A DNA stretch of 64,000 nucleotides. It comes from Chitinivibrionia bacterium (lineage in GTDB: Bacteria; Fibrobacterota; Chitinivibrionia; Chitinivibrionales; Chitinivibrionaceae). Shown in pieces: positions 41,418-50,019 of this stretch. The notes under the pieces are model-generated. The model was not told the DNA's origin. It did not search any database and saw only the letters and a list, made by a program, of their open reading frames with translations. The position numbers and the translations under genes were made by a program. The DNA is taken from positions 1 through 64,000 of the forward strand of contig WRAZ01000008.1 in the NCBI GenBank assembly GCA_009779925.1, written 5' to 3'. Numbering within the stretch: position 1 is the first letter of the stretch; every line of letters begins with the position of its first letter.

Positions 41418-43079
41418 ATGGGCGTTAATAAAAACACAGTCGCGGAAAAGCAAGAGCACATTACGCACAAGCGACTTACATCTATAAAGCGAAAGTTTTT
41501 TATCTTCTCGCTTCTTTTACTCACTTTCATTATTGTAGTAGGAACGATTTTCTTCTCGATTGCGATGAAGCAAATAATAAAGCAATCCATAGACGAAGAG
41601 CTGGAGCAAACCGTAGCCTTGGGGCGAATTAAACTTGAAGCGCGGATAAACAGCGAAATCGCAATAATCCGAAATATGGCGAAATCTCCCATTATAGCGG
41701 ATTATTTTTCCGAGCCGACAGACCAAACTTTTGAGCGGCTGGCAAGAAGAGAGCTGGAGGCTTATCGCTACACGCTGAGGTCGGAATCGTTGTTTTGGAT
41801 AAACACCACCGACAAAAAATATTACCGAAACGACACTCTTGTTTACGAGGTGAACATAGAAACATCGACCAATCCGTTAACTTATTGGTATAAAAAAACT
41901 CTTCACGAAACCACCGAATACAATCTCAACATAAATTTTGACGAACAGTCGCAAATTCCCAAACTTTGGGTAAACGCGCCTGTTTTCGACAGAACGGGCG
42001 CCCCCGTCGGAGTTATAGGCACGGGCATTGACTTGTCGGATTTTGTTTACGTAATATTCAGCGAGCAAAAAAGCCGCGCGCAAACGTTCTTTTTTAACGT
42101 TCAGGGAGAAATCACAGGTGCAAAAGACGTGAATTTAGTCGCGGAAAAGAGGCACATAAACGAAGTGTTCGAGATATGCGGCGACAAAATTTTATCGACC
42201 GCCTTAGACCTGAATTACAACGAAATAAGATTTTTCGAGTGCAGTCGAAGCGAGTTTGCGGTTGCCGCCATTTCGGAATTCGGCTGGTTTATCGTCTCGA
42301 CCATCCCTCTTGTAGGCGGAAATTACGGATATTTAATGACATTTCTTTTCGTTATTATGTCGATAGTTATGGTTTTTATGTTTTTGATGTTCAACATTAT
42401 CGTGGCAAAATTGCTTACGCCTCTGCAAAATATGGTTAAAGCGCTAAATCAAATATCGTCGGACTGGTCGTCGCCCTATATTCTGGCAAAAAGAAACGAC
42501 GAGGTCGGAATTATAGCCCGCAGTATCTGCGATTTCTTAGACCAAAACCGCACCTTAACCAACGACGTTTACAACGACGCGCTAACGGGAATTTACAATC
42601 GCCGCTTCTTGGAAACAAATATGGAACGCGTAATAAAATCGCTTTCCCGCGGCGACAACGAGCTGAGTTTATTGTTTATCGACATCGATTTCTTCAAAAA
42701 ATACAACGACACCTACGGACACCAAAAAGGCGACGAATGCCTGAAATCCGTTGCAAAAGCGCTAACCGAAACTTTGTCGCGGACAGACGACTTTGTAGCG
42801 AGATACGGCGGCGAAGAATTCGTGGTAGTTCTTCCTCACACCGACGAAGACGGCGCAAAAACAGTCGCCCAAACAATGATAGAACAAGTAAGAAACCTGA
42901 ACATAACGCACGAAAAAAACGAGCCCGTCGGTTTTGTATCAATTTCTATCGGAATAACGACAGGAAAAGTATCGCACACGCACAACGGCGACAATTACAT
43001 AAAACTTGCCGACGAAGCGCTATACAAATCCAAAGAAAACGGACGAAATCAATACACATTTGAAGCGTTGAAAGCCTAA
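41418..43079 (+). CDS. Membrane diguanylate cyclase with Cache-type sensor
   Basis: A 553-residue cyclic-di-GMP synthase. A membrane segment near residues 33-55, a Cache-like periplasmic sensor ('GAPVGVIGTGIDLSDFV' near 205), and a second membrane segment near 310-335 precede a HAMP-like linker. The GGDEF domain follows, with 'DALTGIYNRRFLE' and the active loop GGEEF at 464-468. The ATG at 41418 has GAGG 11 bases upstream; an in-frame TTG six codons earlier is a weaker option. Similar in plan to the cyclase at 12899 but not a close copy. Confidence 0.92.
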   Translation: MGVNKNTVAEKQEHITHKRLTSIKRKFFIFSLLLLTFIIVVGTIFFSIAMKQIIKQSIDEELEQTVALGRIKLEARINSEIAIIRNMAKSPIIADYFSEPTDQTFERLARRELEAYRYTLRSESLFWINTTDKKYYRNDTLVYEVNIETSTNPLTYWYKKTLHETTEYNLNINFDEQSQIPKLWVNAPVFDRTGAPVGVIGTGIDLSDFVYVIFSEQKSRAQTFFFNVQGEITGAKDVNLVAEKRHINEVFEICGDKILSTALDLNYNEIRFFECSRSEFAVAAISEFGWFIVSTIPLVGGNYGYLMTFLFVIMSIVMVFMFLMFNIIVAKLLTPLQNMVKALNQISSDWSSPYILAKRNDEVGIIARSICDFLDQNRTLTNDVYNDALTGIYNRRFLETNMERVIKSLSRGDNELSLLFIDIDFFKKYNDTYGHQKGDECLKSVAKALTETLSRTDDFVARYGGEEFVVVLPHTDEDGAKTVAQTMIEQVRNLNITHEKNEPVGFVSISIGITTGKVSHTHNGDNYIKLADEALYKSKENGRNQYTFEALKA

Positions 43080-43130
43080 GAAAACAGCATTCCCGACAAA
43101 AATGAGAAAAATCCCCGCCGCAAGCCGTCG

Positions 43131-43148
43131 CCCAAATAGTATTTTTGG
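43131..43148 (+). promoter_or_regulatory. Recurrent promoter-like motif upstream of aroC
   Basis: CCCAAATAGTATTTTTGG, about 45 bases before aroC; differs from the consensus in the first base of GGCA. Confidence 0.45.
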
Positions 43149-43191
43149 AGCAAATTTAGGCGAAAAAACGGAAATTTAAGGAACAAAACCA

Positions 43192-44211
43192 ATGGATAAC
43201 ACATTCGGGCTCATTTACAGAACAACGACTTTCGGCGAAAGCCACAGTCGCGGCGTAGGCGCAATAATCGACGGTTGTCCCGCAAATATCGAAATAAGCG
43301 AAGAGGTAATTCAGAAGCAATTAGACCGCAGAAAGCCGGGAACAAGCAAATTAACGACCCAACGAAACGAAAGCGATACGGCGGTAATTCTTTCGGGCGT
43401 AGAAAACGGAAAAACTTTAGGAACGCCGATTGCGGTATTTGTAGAAAATAAAGATTTTCGTTCGAATGACTACAGTGGATTTACCGATGTTCCCCGCCCG
43501 TCGCACGCCGATTTCACCTACAAAGAAAAATTCGGAATAGTCGCGTCTTCAGGCGGTGGACGAGCAAGCGCGAGAGAAACTATCGGACGAGTAATTTCGG
43601 GCGCGATTGCTATGGAAGTTCTCAAAATTTTCGACATAGAAATTGCCGCAGGAATCTCTCAAATCGGTAATATATGCGACATTGAAGGTAATTTGGAGGC
43701 AATAGAAAAAGAAGTCGAAAAAGCAAAGGCAGAAAAAAATTCTGTCGGCGGAGCTATTACTTGCGTATGCAAAAACGTTCCGACGGGGCTGGGAAACCCC
43801 GTGTTCGACAAAATCGACGCTTTACTTGCTCAAGCAATGATGTCGATTCCCGCCGCAAAGGGTTTTGAAATCGGTAGCGGATTTTCAGCGGCAAAAATGA
43901 AAGGCAACGAACACAACGACCTTTTCGTTATGAAAAACGGTAAATTAGGCACGATAACTAATAACAGCGGCGGAATTCAAGGCGGAATAACAAATGGTGA
44001 AAACATTATCTTTAAAGTTGCTTTTAAGCCGACGCCAACTATAGGAACAAAACAACTGACAGTCGATTATTACGGAAATCCTAATCCACTCGAAGGCAAA
44101 GGCAGGCACGACCCTTGCGTTGCAATCCGCGCCGTCCCCGTGGTAGAAGCAATGGCGGCAATGGTAATTTTGGACTGTTTGTTGAGGCAGAATTCAACAA
44201 AAACGAGATAA
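43192..44211 (+). CDS. aroC: Chorismate synthase
   Basis: A 339-residue FMN-dependent enzyme catalysing the last common step of aromatic amino-acid synthesis. Signatures are 'TTFGESHSRGVGAIIDGCPA', 'RRKPGTSKLTTQRNESD', 'RPSHADFTYKEKFG', 'GGGRASARET' and 'GKGRHDPCVAIRAVPVVEAM'. Length is slightly short but full. It heads a run of co-directional genes: an FmdB-type gene 13 bases later, then obgE and rsmE. A weak AAGGA-type site precedes the ATG. Confidence 0.96.
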   Translation: MDNTFGLIYRTTTFGESHSRGVGAIIDGCPANIEISEEVIQKQLDRRKPGTSKLTTQRNESDTAVILSGVENGKTLGTPIAVFVENKDFRSNDYSGFTDVPRPSHADFTYKEKFGIVASSGGGRASARETIGRVISGAIAMEVLKIFDIEIAAGISQIGNICDIEGNLEAIEKEVEKAKAEKNSVGGAITCVCKNVPTGLGNPVFDKIDALLAQAMMSIPAAKGFEIGSGFSAAKMKGNEHNDLFVMKNGKLGTITNNSGGIQGGITNGENIIFKVAFKPTPTIGTKQLTVDYYGNPNPLEGKGRHDPCVAIRAVPVVEAMAAMVILDCLLRQNSTKTR

Positions 44212-44224
44212 AAGAAAGGATTTT

Positions 44225-44500
44225 ATGCCAACCTATACATATAAATGCGAAAAATGCGAAAAAACATTCGACAAATTTGAGAGTATGTCGGCGGAACCGC
44301 TTAAAGTTTGCATTGACGAAAACTGCAAGGGAGACGTTAAGCGCCTCATCGGAATGGGTGCGGGAGCAATTCTTAAAGGAACGGGCTATTATCAAACCGA
44401 TTTCAAAAACAAACCCGCCGCAAAAAAAGCGGAATGTCAAGGCTGTCCGTCGGCGGGCGCTTGCGCTTCGACAAGCTCTGCGAACGAGAAGGCGAGTTAA
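44225..44500 (+). CDS. FmdB-family zinc-ribbon protein
   Basis: A 91-residue protein with an N-terminal zinc ribbon of FmdB type: 'MPTYTYKCEKCEKTFD' gives the first CxxC (8, 11), and the second pair is supplied by C33 and C38 in CIDENCKG. The rest is flexible, with four extra cysteines near the end (CQGCPSAGACAST). FmdB-like proteins are labelled regulatory, but their role is uncertain. Located between aroC and obgE with 13- and 4-base gaps, so it belongs to that operon. AAAGGA precedes the ATG. Confidence 0.88.
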   Translation: MPTYTYKCEKCEKTFDKFESMSAEPLKVCIDENCKGDVKRLIGMGAGAILKGTGYYQTDFKNKPAAKKAECQGCPSAGACASTSSANEKAS

Positions 44501-44504
44501 TTAA

Positions 44505-45512
44505 ATGTTTATAGACAGCGCAAAAATAGAAGTTATTTCGGGCGACGGCGGAAACGGATGTTTTTCTTACGACCGCGACAAATTTAAGCCGAAAGGAAAA
44601 CCGGGCGGCGGAAACGGCGGGCGCGGCGGAAACGTTTATGTCGTCGCAAGCAAAAAAGTTCATACATTACAGGATATTTCGTATAAATCCTACTACAAAG
44701 CAGAGCGCGGCGGACACGGCGGCTCGCATAATTTATACGGCAGAAGCGGCGAAGACGCAAAAATTTACGTTCCGCTGGGAACAATAATAAGAGATTTTGA
44801 AACCGACGAGCTCATTTACGATTTCACGGAAGACGGCGAAGAGGTAATGGTCGCAAAAGGCGGGCGCGGCGGGCGCGGAAACCGAGCAATGGTGAGCAAA
44901 CTTACCCCCAACCCCGAATACGCCGAATACGGAAAAGAGGGCGAAAAAAGAACGCTGAAACTAACGCTGAAAGTTATGGCGGACGTCGGACTTGTGGGAC
45001 TTCCCAACGCGGGAAAATCCACGCTTTTGTCGGTTGTATCGCGGGCAACTCCCGAAATCGCCGATTATCCGTTCACAACCCTTAAACCGCACTTGGGAAT
45101 AGTAAAAACAGGCGATTTCACTTCGTTTGTTATGGCGGATATTCCGGGAATTATTGAGGGTGCAAGTGCCGGAAAAGGGCTCGGCATACAATTTTTACAG
45201 CACATCGAACGAACTCGCGTTTTAGCGGTTTTGGTGGATTGCAACGACGAAAATCCGAGCGAAACAGCAAAAAAACTTAAAAAAGAACTAAAAAAACACA
45301 GTAAAGAACTCGCCGAAAAACCGTGTATATGCGTTTTAACCAAAACCGATACGCGAGAAGCAAGCGAATACAAAATTCCGCGCGGGTGGCTTTCCATTTC
45401 GGCGGCGACAAACGACGGCGTTTCAAAACTTATTATTAAGTTAAACGAAATGATTACTCAGGCGCGCGAAGAAGACGGAACTATAGATAAAAAAGTTATT
45501 TCGGTCGGATAA
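44505..45512 (+). CDS. obgE: GTPase Obg
   Basis: A 335-residue Obg/CgtA GTPase involved in 50S ribosome assembly and stress response. The glycine-rich N-terminal Obg fold (1-157) includes 'SGDGGNGCFSYDRDKFKPKGKPGGGNGGRGGNVY'-type glycine arms. The G domain has the P-loop GLPNAGKST, DIPGIIEGAS and TKTD. The C-terminal OCT domain is absent, as in many Gram-negative homologues. It starts 4 bases after the FmdB-type gene and is followed by rsmE with a one-base gap. Confidence 0.95.
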   Translation: MFIDSAKIEVISGDGGNGCFSYDRDKFKPKGKPGGGNGGRGGNVYVVASKKVHTLQDISYKSYYKAERGGHGGSHNLYGRSGEDAKIYVPLGTIIRDFETDELIYDFTEDGEEVMVAKGGRGGRGNRAMVSKLTPNPEYAEYGKEGEKRTLKLTLKVMADVGLVGLPNAGKSTLLSVVSRATPEIADYPFTTLKPHLGIVKTGDFTSFVMADIPGIIEGASAGKGLGIQFLQHIERTRVLAVLVDCNDENPSETAKKLKKELKKHSKELAEKPCICVLTKTDTREASEYKIPRGWLSISAATNDGVSKLIIKLNEMITQAREEDGTIDKKVISVG

Positions 45513-45513
45513 A

Positions 45514-46278
45514 ATGAGCAAAAAAGACGCGCATTTTCTGTTTTTCAGCGAAAATATTAACGAAAACTCCATTCTTTTGGACAGCGACGAGGTTGCGCAT
45601 ATTTCCAACGTTCTCAGGTTCAGCGAGGGCGACGAAATCCGTATAACCGACGGCAAAGGCAATATTTTCGAGAGCAAAATCGTAAAAATGAAGAGAGACA
45701 GCGCGCTTTGTGAAATAATTTCCACACACCGCCACAAACCGCCCTTGTGCGCAATTACGGTAGCGATTGGTATGCCCGAAAAAGAAAAGCTGGAAGACGT
45801 TTGCGAAATGCTTGCGCCGCTCGGAGTGGCGAAAATTGTTCCGCTTATAACAAACAAATGTCAAAAAAACTACGCGGACGAGCGTTGGGAAAAAGTTGCG
45901 CAAAGATGCCGCAGAAAAATTATTTCTTCGATAAAGCAATCGCTAAATCCGCATATTACCGTTTTGGAGAAGCCGGTTGAATTGGGGAAATTTTGCGAAA
46001 TTGGCGATGGTAGCGAAAATTCGGGGGATTTTGAGACAAGGCGTGCCTTGTCTCTACTGGGGGATTTTGGGGGGCAGAGAATTGACGAAATTATAAAAAA
46101 GGGCGATATTCCGCAGTCGATTTGCATTTTTGTAGGACCTCCGTCGGGATTTTCACAAGACGAAATAGATTCTATCGTAAAGACAAGGCATGCCTTGTCT
46201 CTGTGCCTTGGTGAATATCGCCTCCGAACCGAACTTGCGGCTGTCTGCGCCGCCGCGGCTGTCGGACAAGCCCTGTGA
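45514..46278 (+). CDS. rsmE: 16S rRNA m3U1498 methyltransferase RsmE, with repeat-derived segments
   Basis: A 254-residue SPOUT methyltransferase that methylates uridine 1498 of 16S rRNA. The PUA-like N-terminus has 'HISNVLRFSEGDEIRITDGKG', and the SPOUT domain has 'KLEDVCEMLAPLGVAKIVPLITNKCQ' and the SAM-binding knot 'IFVGPPSGFSQDEI ... YRLRTELAAVCA'. Two palindromic repeats are translated within it: ETRRALSL at about residues 174-181 and KTRHALSLC at about 223-231. The second takes the place of the usual 'AGFxPVSLG' stretch between GGFS and LRTE without changing the spacing much. The EGG of the usual GPEGGFS is changed to PPSGFS. Function is probably kept, but this is a test case for repeat insertion in a knot. 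Confidence 0.88.
   Translation: MSKKDAHFLFFSENINENSILLDSDEVAHISNVLRFSEGDEIRITDGKGNIFESKIVKMKRDSALCEIISTHRHKPPLCAITVAIGMPEKEKLEDVCEMLAPLGVAKIVPLITNKCQKNYADERWEKVAQRCRRKIISSIKQSLNPHITVLEKPVELGKFCEIGDGSENSGDFETRRALSLLGDFGGQRIDEIIKKGDIPQSICIFVGPPSGFSQDEIDSIVKTRHALSLCLGEYRLRTELAAVCAAAAVGQAL
46033..46057. repeat. GAGACAAGGC palindrome inside rsmE, copy 1
   Basis: GAGACAAGGC, 2 bases, GCCTTGTCTC, followed by TAC. In frame within rsmE. A second copy is 148 bp downstream. Confidence 0.85.
46180..46203. repeat. AGACAAGGCATGCCTTGTCT palindrome inside rsmE, copy 2
   Basis: A perfect 20-bp palindrome in the SPOUT-domain region of rsmE. Its arms match copy 1 at 46033. Confidence 0.85.
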
Positions 46279-46405
46279 TATATTTCACAGCCAAAACCAT
46301 AAATTTATAAATTCATACTTTTTTTTCCGTTATTGCCTAAAAACTATAAGTATATTGTATAGGGTTTATTTGCTTATTTAATAAATTTTAGAAAGAGGTT
46401 GTTCT

Positions 46406-48313
46406 ATGGTTTTAAAGTTTTGGATGTATCGGGCTTTTATCGTTTCTACGATAATAACATTAATTTTTGCGGTAATTGTCATAACTACTAGTACTGTTGG
46501 TGCAAAATATTCGTATTTACAGGCAAATGTTTATGTCCCCCTTGTAGATATTACGTATAACGTTAACGAAGCCGCGTTAAAAGCGGGTTATCATTTTCGC
46601 GCTTTCACCTATACGTTTGACAAAAACGATTTTGACAGAGGTATCAACAAACTTGCTGACTTAGACCGCTCGCTTTCGGAGCTCAGAACGCACGTGCAAG
46701 CATATCCCGACGATATCGGCGACCAATTAAGAAAGGTCGATGACTTAATCGTTATAGCGACGCAGTATCGCCGCTTGGCAACGGAACTTAATTCCAACGT
46801 TTTAAGAGCGTTGCCTAAAGGAGTAAACCTTAAAAGACTGTCGGAACAAGTGCATACCGACCACCACGAATACTGGAGCGGCGACACGCTGGCGGCGGTT
46901 ATAAACAGAGAACTTGCGGCTTTAGACTATGGAAGATTAAGACGACGTATCGACCGTTTAATCTCAACGAACAGCGCGTATAACGCCTTAGGAAGAACAA
47001 ACGCGGCGACTTTTGCGATTTCACGAGCGGCAACTACCCAACAAAGAGAAGACATCGTTGCTCTTGCCAAAGAAAATATGGACATAATAAACTCTTCTAT
47101 GGTAGAGATAAACAGAACAACCCAAATTCCGTATTTTTTGAATTTATCCCGCAAAATACTTGACACCATTGCGCAATATAATACGGAAATGTCTGATATG
47201 ATGGGAATTTTCAGAAACGTTGGCGGCATCGGCATACAAAAAACCGAACTTTTTGAAAGACTTTCCTCCGAGACCGAAGATTTATCGGAAAAAGCGATAG
47301 GCAGATTGAGAACGATTTCGAAAGAAGCGTATTCAAGACAAGGCAACACTACGCTTATGGCAATTATAACAATACTTACGGCATTGGTGTTCGGTTATTT
47401 CTACACGCAACTTTTCACAAAGAAAATTACGGTAAATCTTCGTAAAGTTACCGATGATTTGGATGAAGCGGCGAATAATCTGGCAGATGTTTCCAATAAC
47501 GCTTCCGCATCGGTATCTCACATGTCGGACGCAACAGCCAGAAACGCAACAAACTTGGAAGAAATATCATCTTCGCTCACCGAAATAACATCGATGACCT
47601 CGCAAACCGCAACTAATGCAAAAAGCGCCGAAGGATTGGTAAAAGACAGTGTAGAAAAGGCAAAAGTCGGACAAGACGCTATGAACCGTCTGAACGAAGC
47701 GGTAATTGAAATTCAAAATTCGAGCAACGATACGGCAAAAATCCTTAAAGATATTGACGAAATCGCTTTCCAGACCAACCTTTTGGCTCTTAACGCGGCA
47801 GTTGAGGCGGCAAGAGCGGGCGAAGCAGGCAAAGGCTTTGCCGTTGTTGCGGAAGAAGTCCGTAGTTTGGCTCAAAGAAGCGCCGAAAGTGCAAAGAAAA
47901 CGGCAGATTTAATTCAAGGCTCGCAACAAAGCAGTGCGCAAGGCGTAAGTTTGGCACAAGAAACAGCGGCGGCAATCGAAAAAATAACGATAACGGCAAG
48001 CAAAATTTCCGTAGTCGTGGGCGAAATCACAAATGCCGCAAAAGAACAGGCGCAAGGCGTTTCTTCTATAGCCAAAGCCGTAAACGATATGAACGTCGAT
48101 ACACAATCGTCGGCGACGGACGCGCGTAATATATCCGATAACACACAAGTGTTGGCGCAAGAAGCAATGGCGCTGAGAAATATGGTAATAAGCTTACTGA
48201 ATGTAACGGAAGGCAAAGCTCCCGGCACAAAAGTAGGCGGCGTTAGCGTAAGAAGCAAACCTTCTGTTTCTGTTCCGCAACAAACTCAACTTATCGCGTT
48301 TGACGACGATTGA
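46406..48313 (+). CDS. Methyl-accepting chemotaxis protein 1
   Basis: A 635-residue chemoreceptor. A membrane segment (about 8-30), a mostly helical periplasmic domain of about 280 residues (four-helix-bundle type), a second membrane segment (about 315-335), and a signalling coiled coil follow. The hairpin tip is intact: '[39 protein letters not shown]', shown by landmarks near residues 451-489. No separate HAMP domain is obvious. It ends in QLIAFDDD, an acidic tail shared in style with the receptor at 57290, and lacks a C-terminal CheR-tethering pentapeptide. Its ligand is unknown. AAAGAGG precedes the ATG; a terminator follows. Confidence 0.93.
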   Translation: MVLKFWMYRAFIVSTIITLIFAVIVITTSTVGAKYSYLQANVYVPLVDITYNVNEAALKAGYHFRAFTYTFDKNDFDRGINKLADLDRSLSELRTHVQAYPDDIGDQLRKVDDLIVIATQYRRLATELNSNVLRALPKGVNLKRLSEQVHTDHHEYWSGDTLAAVINRELAALDYGRLRRRIDRLISTNSAYNALGRTNAATFAISRAATTQQREDIVALAKENMDIINSSMVEINRTTQIPYFLNLSRKILDTIAQYNTEMSDMMGIFRNVGGIGIQKTELFERLSSETEDLSEKAIGRLRTISKEAYSRQGNTTLMAIITILTALVFGYFYTQLFTKKITVNLRKVTDDLDEAANNLADVSNNASASVSHMSDATARNATNLEEISSSLTEITSMTSQTATNAKSAEGLVKDSVEKAKVGQDAMNRLNEAVIEIQNSSNDTAKILKDIDEIAFQTNLLALNAAVEAARAGEAGKGFAVVAEEVRSLAQRSAESAKKTADLIQGSQQSSAQGVSLAQETAAAIEKITITASKISVVVGEITNAAKEQAQGVSSIAKAVNDMNVDTQSSATDARNISDNTQVLAQEAMALRNMVISLLNVTEGKAPGTKVGGVSVRSKPSVSVPQQTQLIAFDDD

Positions 48314-48339
48314 TATTTAAAAGAAATTTAACAGGAAAA

Positions 48340-48374
48340 TGGGTGAACTGCAAGGTTTGCCCGTTTTTGTTAAG
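48340..48374 (+). terminator. Terminator after chemoreceptor 1
   Basis: GGGTGAAC/GTTTGCCC pair (with two G-U pairs in RNA) around a six-base loop, then GTTTTTGTT, about 35 bases after the chemoreceptor stop. Confidence 0.65.
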
Positions 48375-48385
48375 GAGCTGAAAAA

Positions 48386-48979
48386 ATGATTAGCGAAGCA
48401 AAACTGCTTAACTACATAAGTACTCTGAGCGAAAATGTGCAAGTCGATAACGTTAAAATACTGAGCACGCAACGCAAAGGCAACGGCGAATTGCTTTTTG
48501 CAACGCTCGAAATAAAATCGGACGACGTTTTGCCTTTTGTTTTTGTAAAAGGCGACGGAGTGAGCATAGTTCCGATAATAACGGCGCAAAACGCAAAATA
48601 CTTTTTGTGCGTAGAACAAAGACGAATTGCCGACGGAAAAATTCACTGCGAATTTCCCGCAGGTATGATGGACACGGACTGCGACCCGCTTGCCGTAGTA
48701 ATAAAGGAACTTGAAGAAGAAACAGGCATAAAAATCAAGCGGGAAGACGTTGAAACGCTAAATGACGGCAAACCGTTATTCACATCCCCCGGCGCCTGCG
48801 ATGAGAAAATATACTTTTTTAAAACCGAGATTTCTTTGACGGCAAACGAATTTTCGGCGTTGCAAAATAAAATCATCGACAACGGCGATGAAAAAATAAT
48901 CGTTAAACTATACACCGAAGAAGAATTGCAAGCAAAAACGGTAAGTTGCATCACTTTTGCCGCACTGAATATGTTGTAA
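48386..48979 (+). CDS. Nudix hydrolase with altered Nudix box
   Basis: A 197-residue Nudix-fold protein resembling ADP-ribose pyrophosphatases. The Nudix box region is 'GMMDTDCDPLAVVIKELEEETGI' (residues about 92-114, cited as landmarks). Compared with the consensus Gx5Ex7REUxEExGU, the first Glu is Cys and the Arg is Lys, while the metal-binding EExxE core (ELEEETG) is kept. It probably still hydrolyses a nucleoside diphosphate derivative. AAGGAG precedes the ATG. The next gene begins about 100 bases later with its own promoter motif. Confidence 0.82.
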   Translation: MISEAKLLNYISTLSENVQVDNVKILSTQRKGNGELLFATLEIKSDDVLPFVFVKGDGVSIVPIITAQNAKYFLCVEQRRIADGKIHCEFPAGMMDTDCDPLAVVIKELEEETGIKIKREDVETLNDGKPLFTSPGACDEKIYFFKTEISLTANEFSALQNKIIDNGDEKIIVKLYTEEELQAKTVSCITFAALNML

Positions 48980-49037
48980 AAAAGCGATCTGGCGCGCATT
49001 TTAACAGAAAACGCAAGTGTTTTTACTTTCAGGCGGC

Positions 49038-49052
49038 GGCAAAAAGTATTTT
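49038..49052 (+). promoter_or_regulatory. Recurrent promoter-like motif upstream of the glycosyltransferase gene
   Basis: GGCAAAAAGTATTTT, 25 bases before the GTG start at 49078. Confidence 0.45.
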
Positions 49053-49077
49053 TCCCGAAAAAAAGGAAGGTTTTTTA

Positions 49078-50019
49078 GTGAAAATATCGATTATTATTCC
49101 GCTTTTTAATGAAGAAGAAAGTTTGAAAGAGTTGTTTTCTGCTATTCAAAACGCTATGCCCAAGGCATTTTCTTACGAAGTAATCTTTGTTGATGACGGA
49201 AGCAACGATAATTCGGCGCAAATAATAAAAGATATAATTTCAGAAGTCGGCGACAAAACAGCAAAGCTTATAAGTTTCGGAAGAAATTACGGAAAATCGG
49301 CGGCGTTAAGCGTTGGATTTTCTGCGGCGCAGGGCGATTATATAATAACGATGGACGCAGATTTGCAGGACGACCCCGCGGCAATCGGCGACCTTGTAGC
49401 CAAAATAGAAGAGGGACCATACGACGTAGTTTCGGGTTGGAAAAAAGTGCGGCACGACCCTGTATTGACCAAAAATATCCCATCGAAAATATTCAACTTT
49501 GTAGTATCGCAGATGTCGGGACTTAAACTTCACGATTTCAACTGCGGCTTTAAAATTTACAGAAAAGAAGCGGCAAAGTCGCTCGAAGTTTACGGCGAAA
49601 GACACAGATTTTTACCGATTTTAGCGCATTGGAACAGCTACAAGGTAAGCGAATGCCCTGTTCCGCATCACCCGCGAATTTACGGAAAATCCAAATTCGG
49701 AATAAACCGTTTTTTTAACGGAGCATTTGACTTTGCAACGCTTTTGTTTTTGCGCAAATATATGAGAAACCCTCTGCATTTCTTCGGAATGATAGGACTT
49801 TTGCTTATCGCTTTGGGCGGAGGAATTCTGGGATATTTCGGCTTTGTTTGGGCGACGACTTTTGAACTGCACATTCGCCCGCTTTTTTTGCTGGGGGTTA
49901 TGTCGGCTATTTTGGGCGTTCAGTTTTTCTCCATAGGGCTTATCGGCGAAATGATAACCAATCAAAACAAAGAGCGCAAGTACACAATAAAAAAAACAAT
50001 AGGAATTGACGTGTTATGA
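49078..50019 (+). CDS. Family 2 glycosyltransferase with C-terminal membrane segments
   Basis: A 313-residue inverting GT2 enzyme like polyprenol-phosphate sugar transferases (DPM1/ArnC/GtrB group). 'KISIIIPLFNEEESL' opens the nucleotide-binding fold, DDGSNDNS is the first metal/UDP region, and 'ITMDADLQDDP' holds the DxD-like motif. 'GKSKFGINRFFNGAFDF' is typical of the group. Two membrane segments lie near 235-255 and 270-295. It likely loads a sugar onto a lipid carrier at the inner membrane. The start is GTG with AAGGAAGG upstream; a longer frame covers intergenic sequence. The stop overlaps the next start as ATGA. Confidence 0.9.
   Translation: MKISIIIPLFNEEESLKELFSAIQNAMPKAFSYEVIFVDDGSNDNSAQIIKDIISEVGDKTAKLISFGRNYGKSAALSVGFSAAQGDYIITMDADLQDDPAAIGDLVAKIEEGPYDVVSGWKKVRHDPVLTKNIPSKIFNFVVSQMSGLKLHDFNCGFKIYRKEAAKSLEVYGERHRFLPILAHWNSYKVSECPVPHHPRIYGKSKFGINRFFNGAFDFATLLFLRKYMRNPLHFFGMIGLLLIALGGGILGYFGFVWATTFELHIRPLFLLGVMSAILGVQFFSIGLIGEMITNQNKERKYTIKKTIGIDVL

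Noticed and set aside
46033-46203. Possible CRISPR-like repeat pair in rsmE
   Set aside because: Only two palindromic copies 148 bp apart, inside a conserved coding frame, with no cas genes or regular spacers anywhere in the window.
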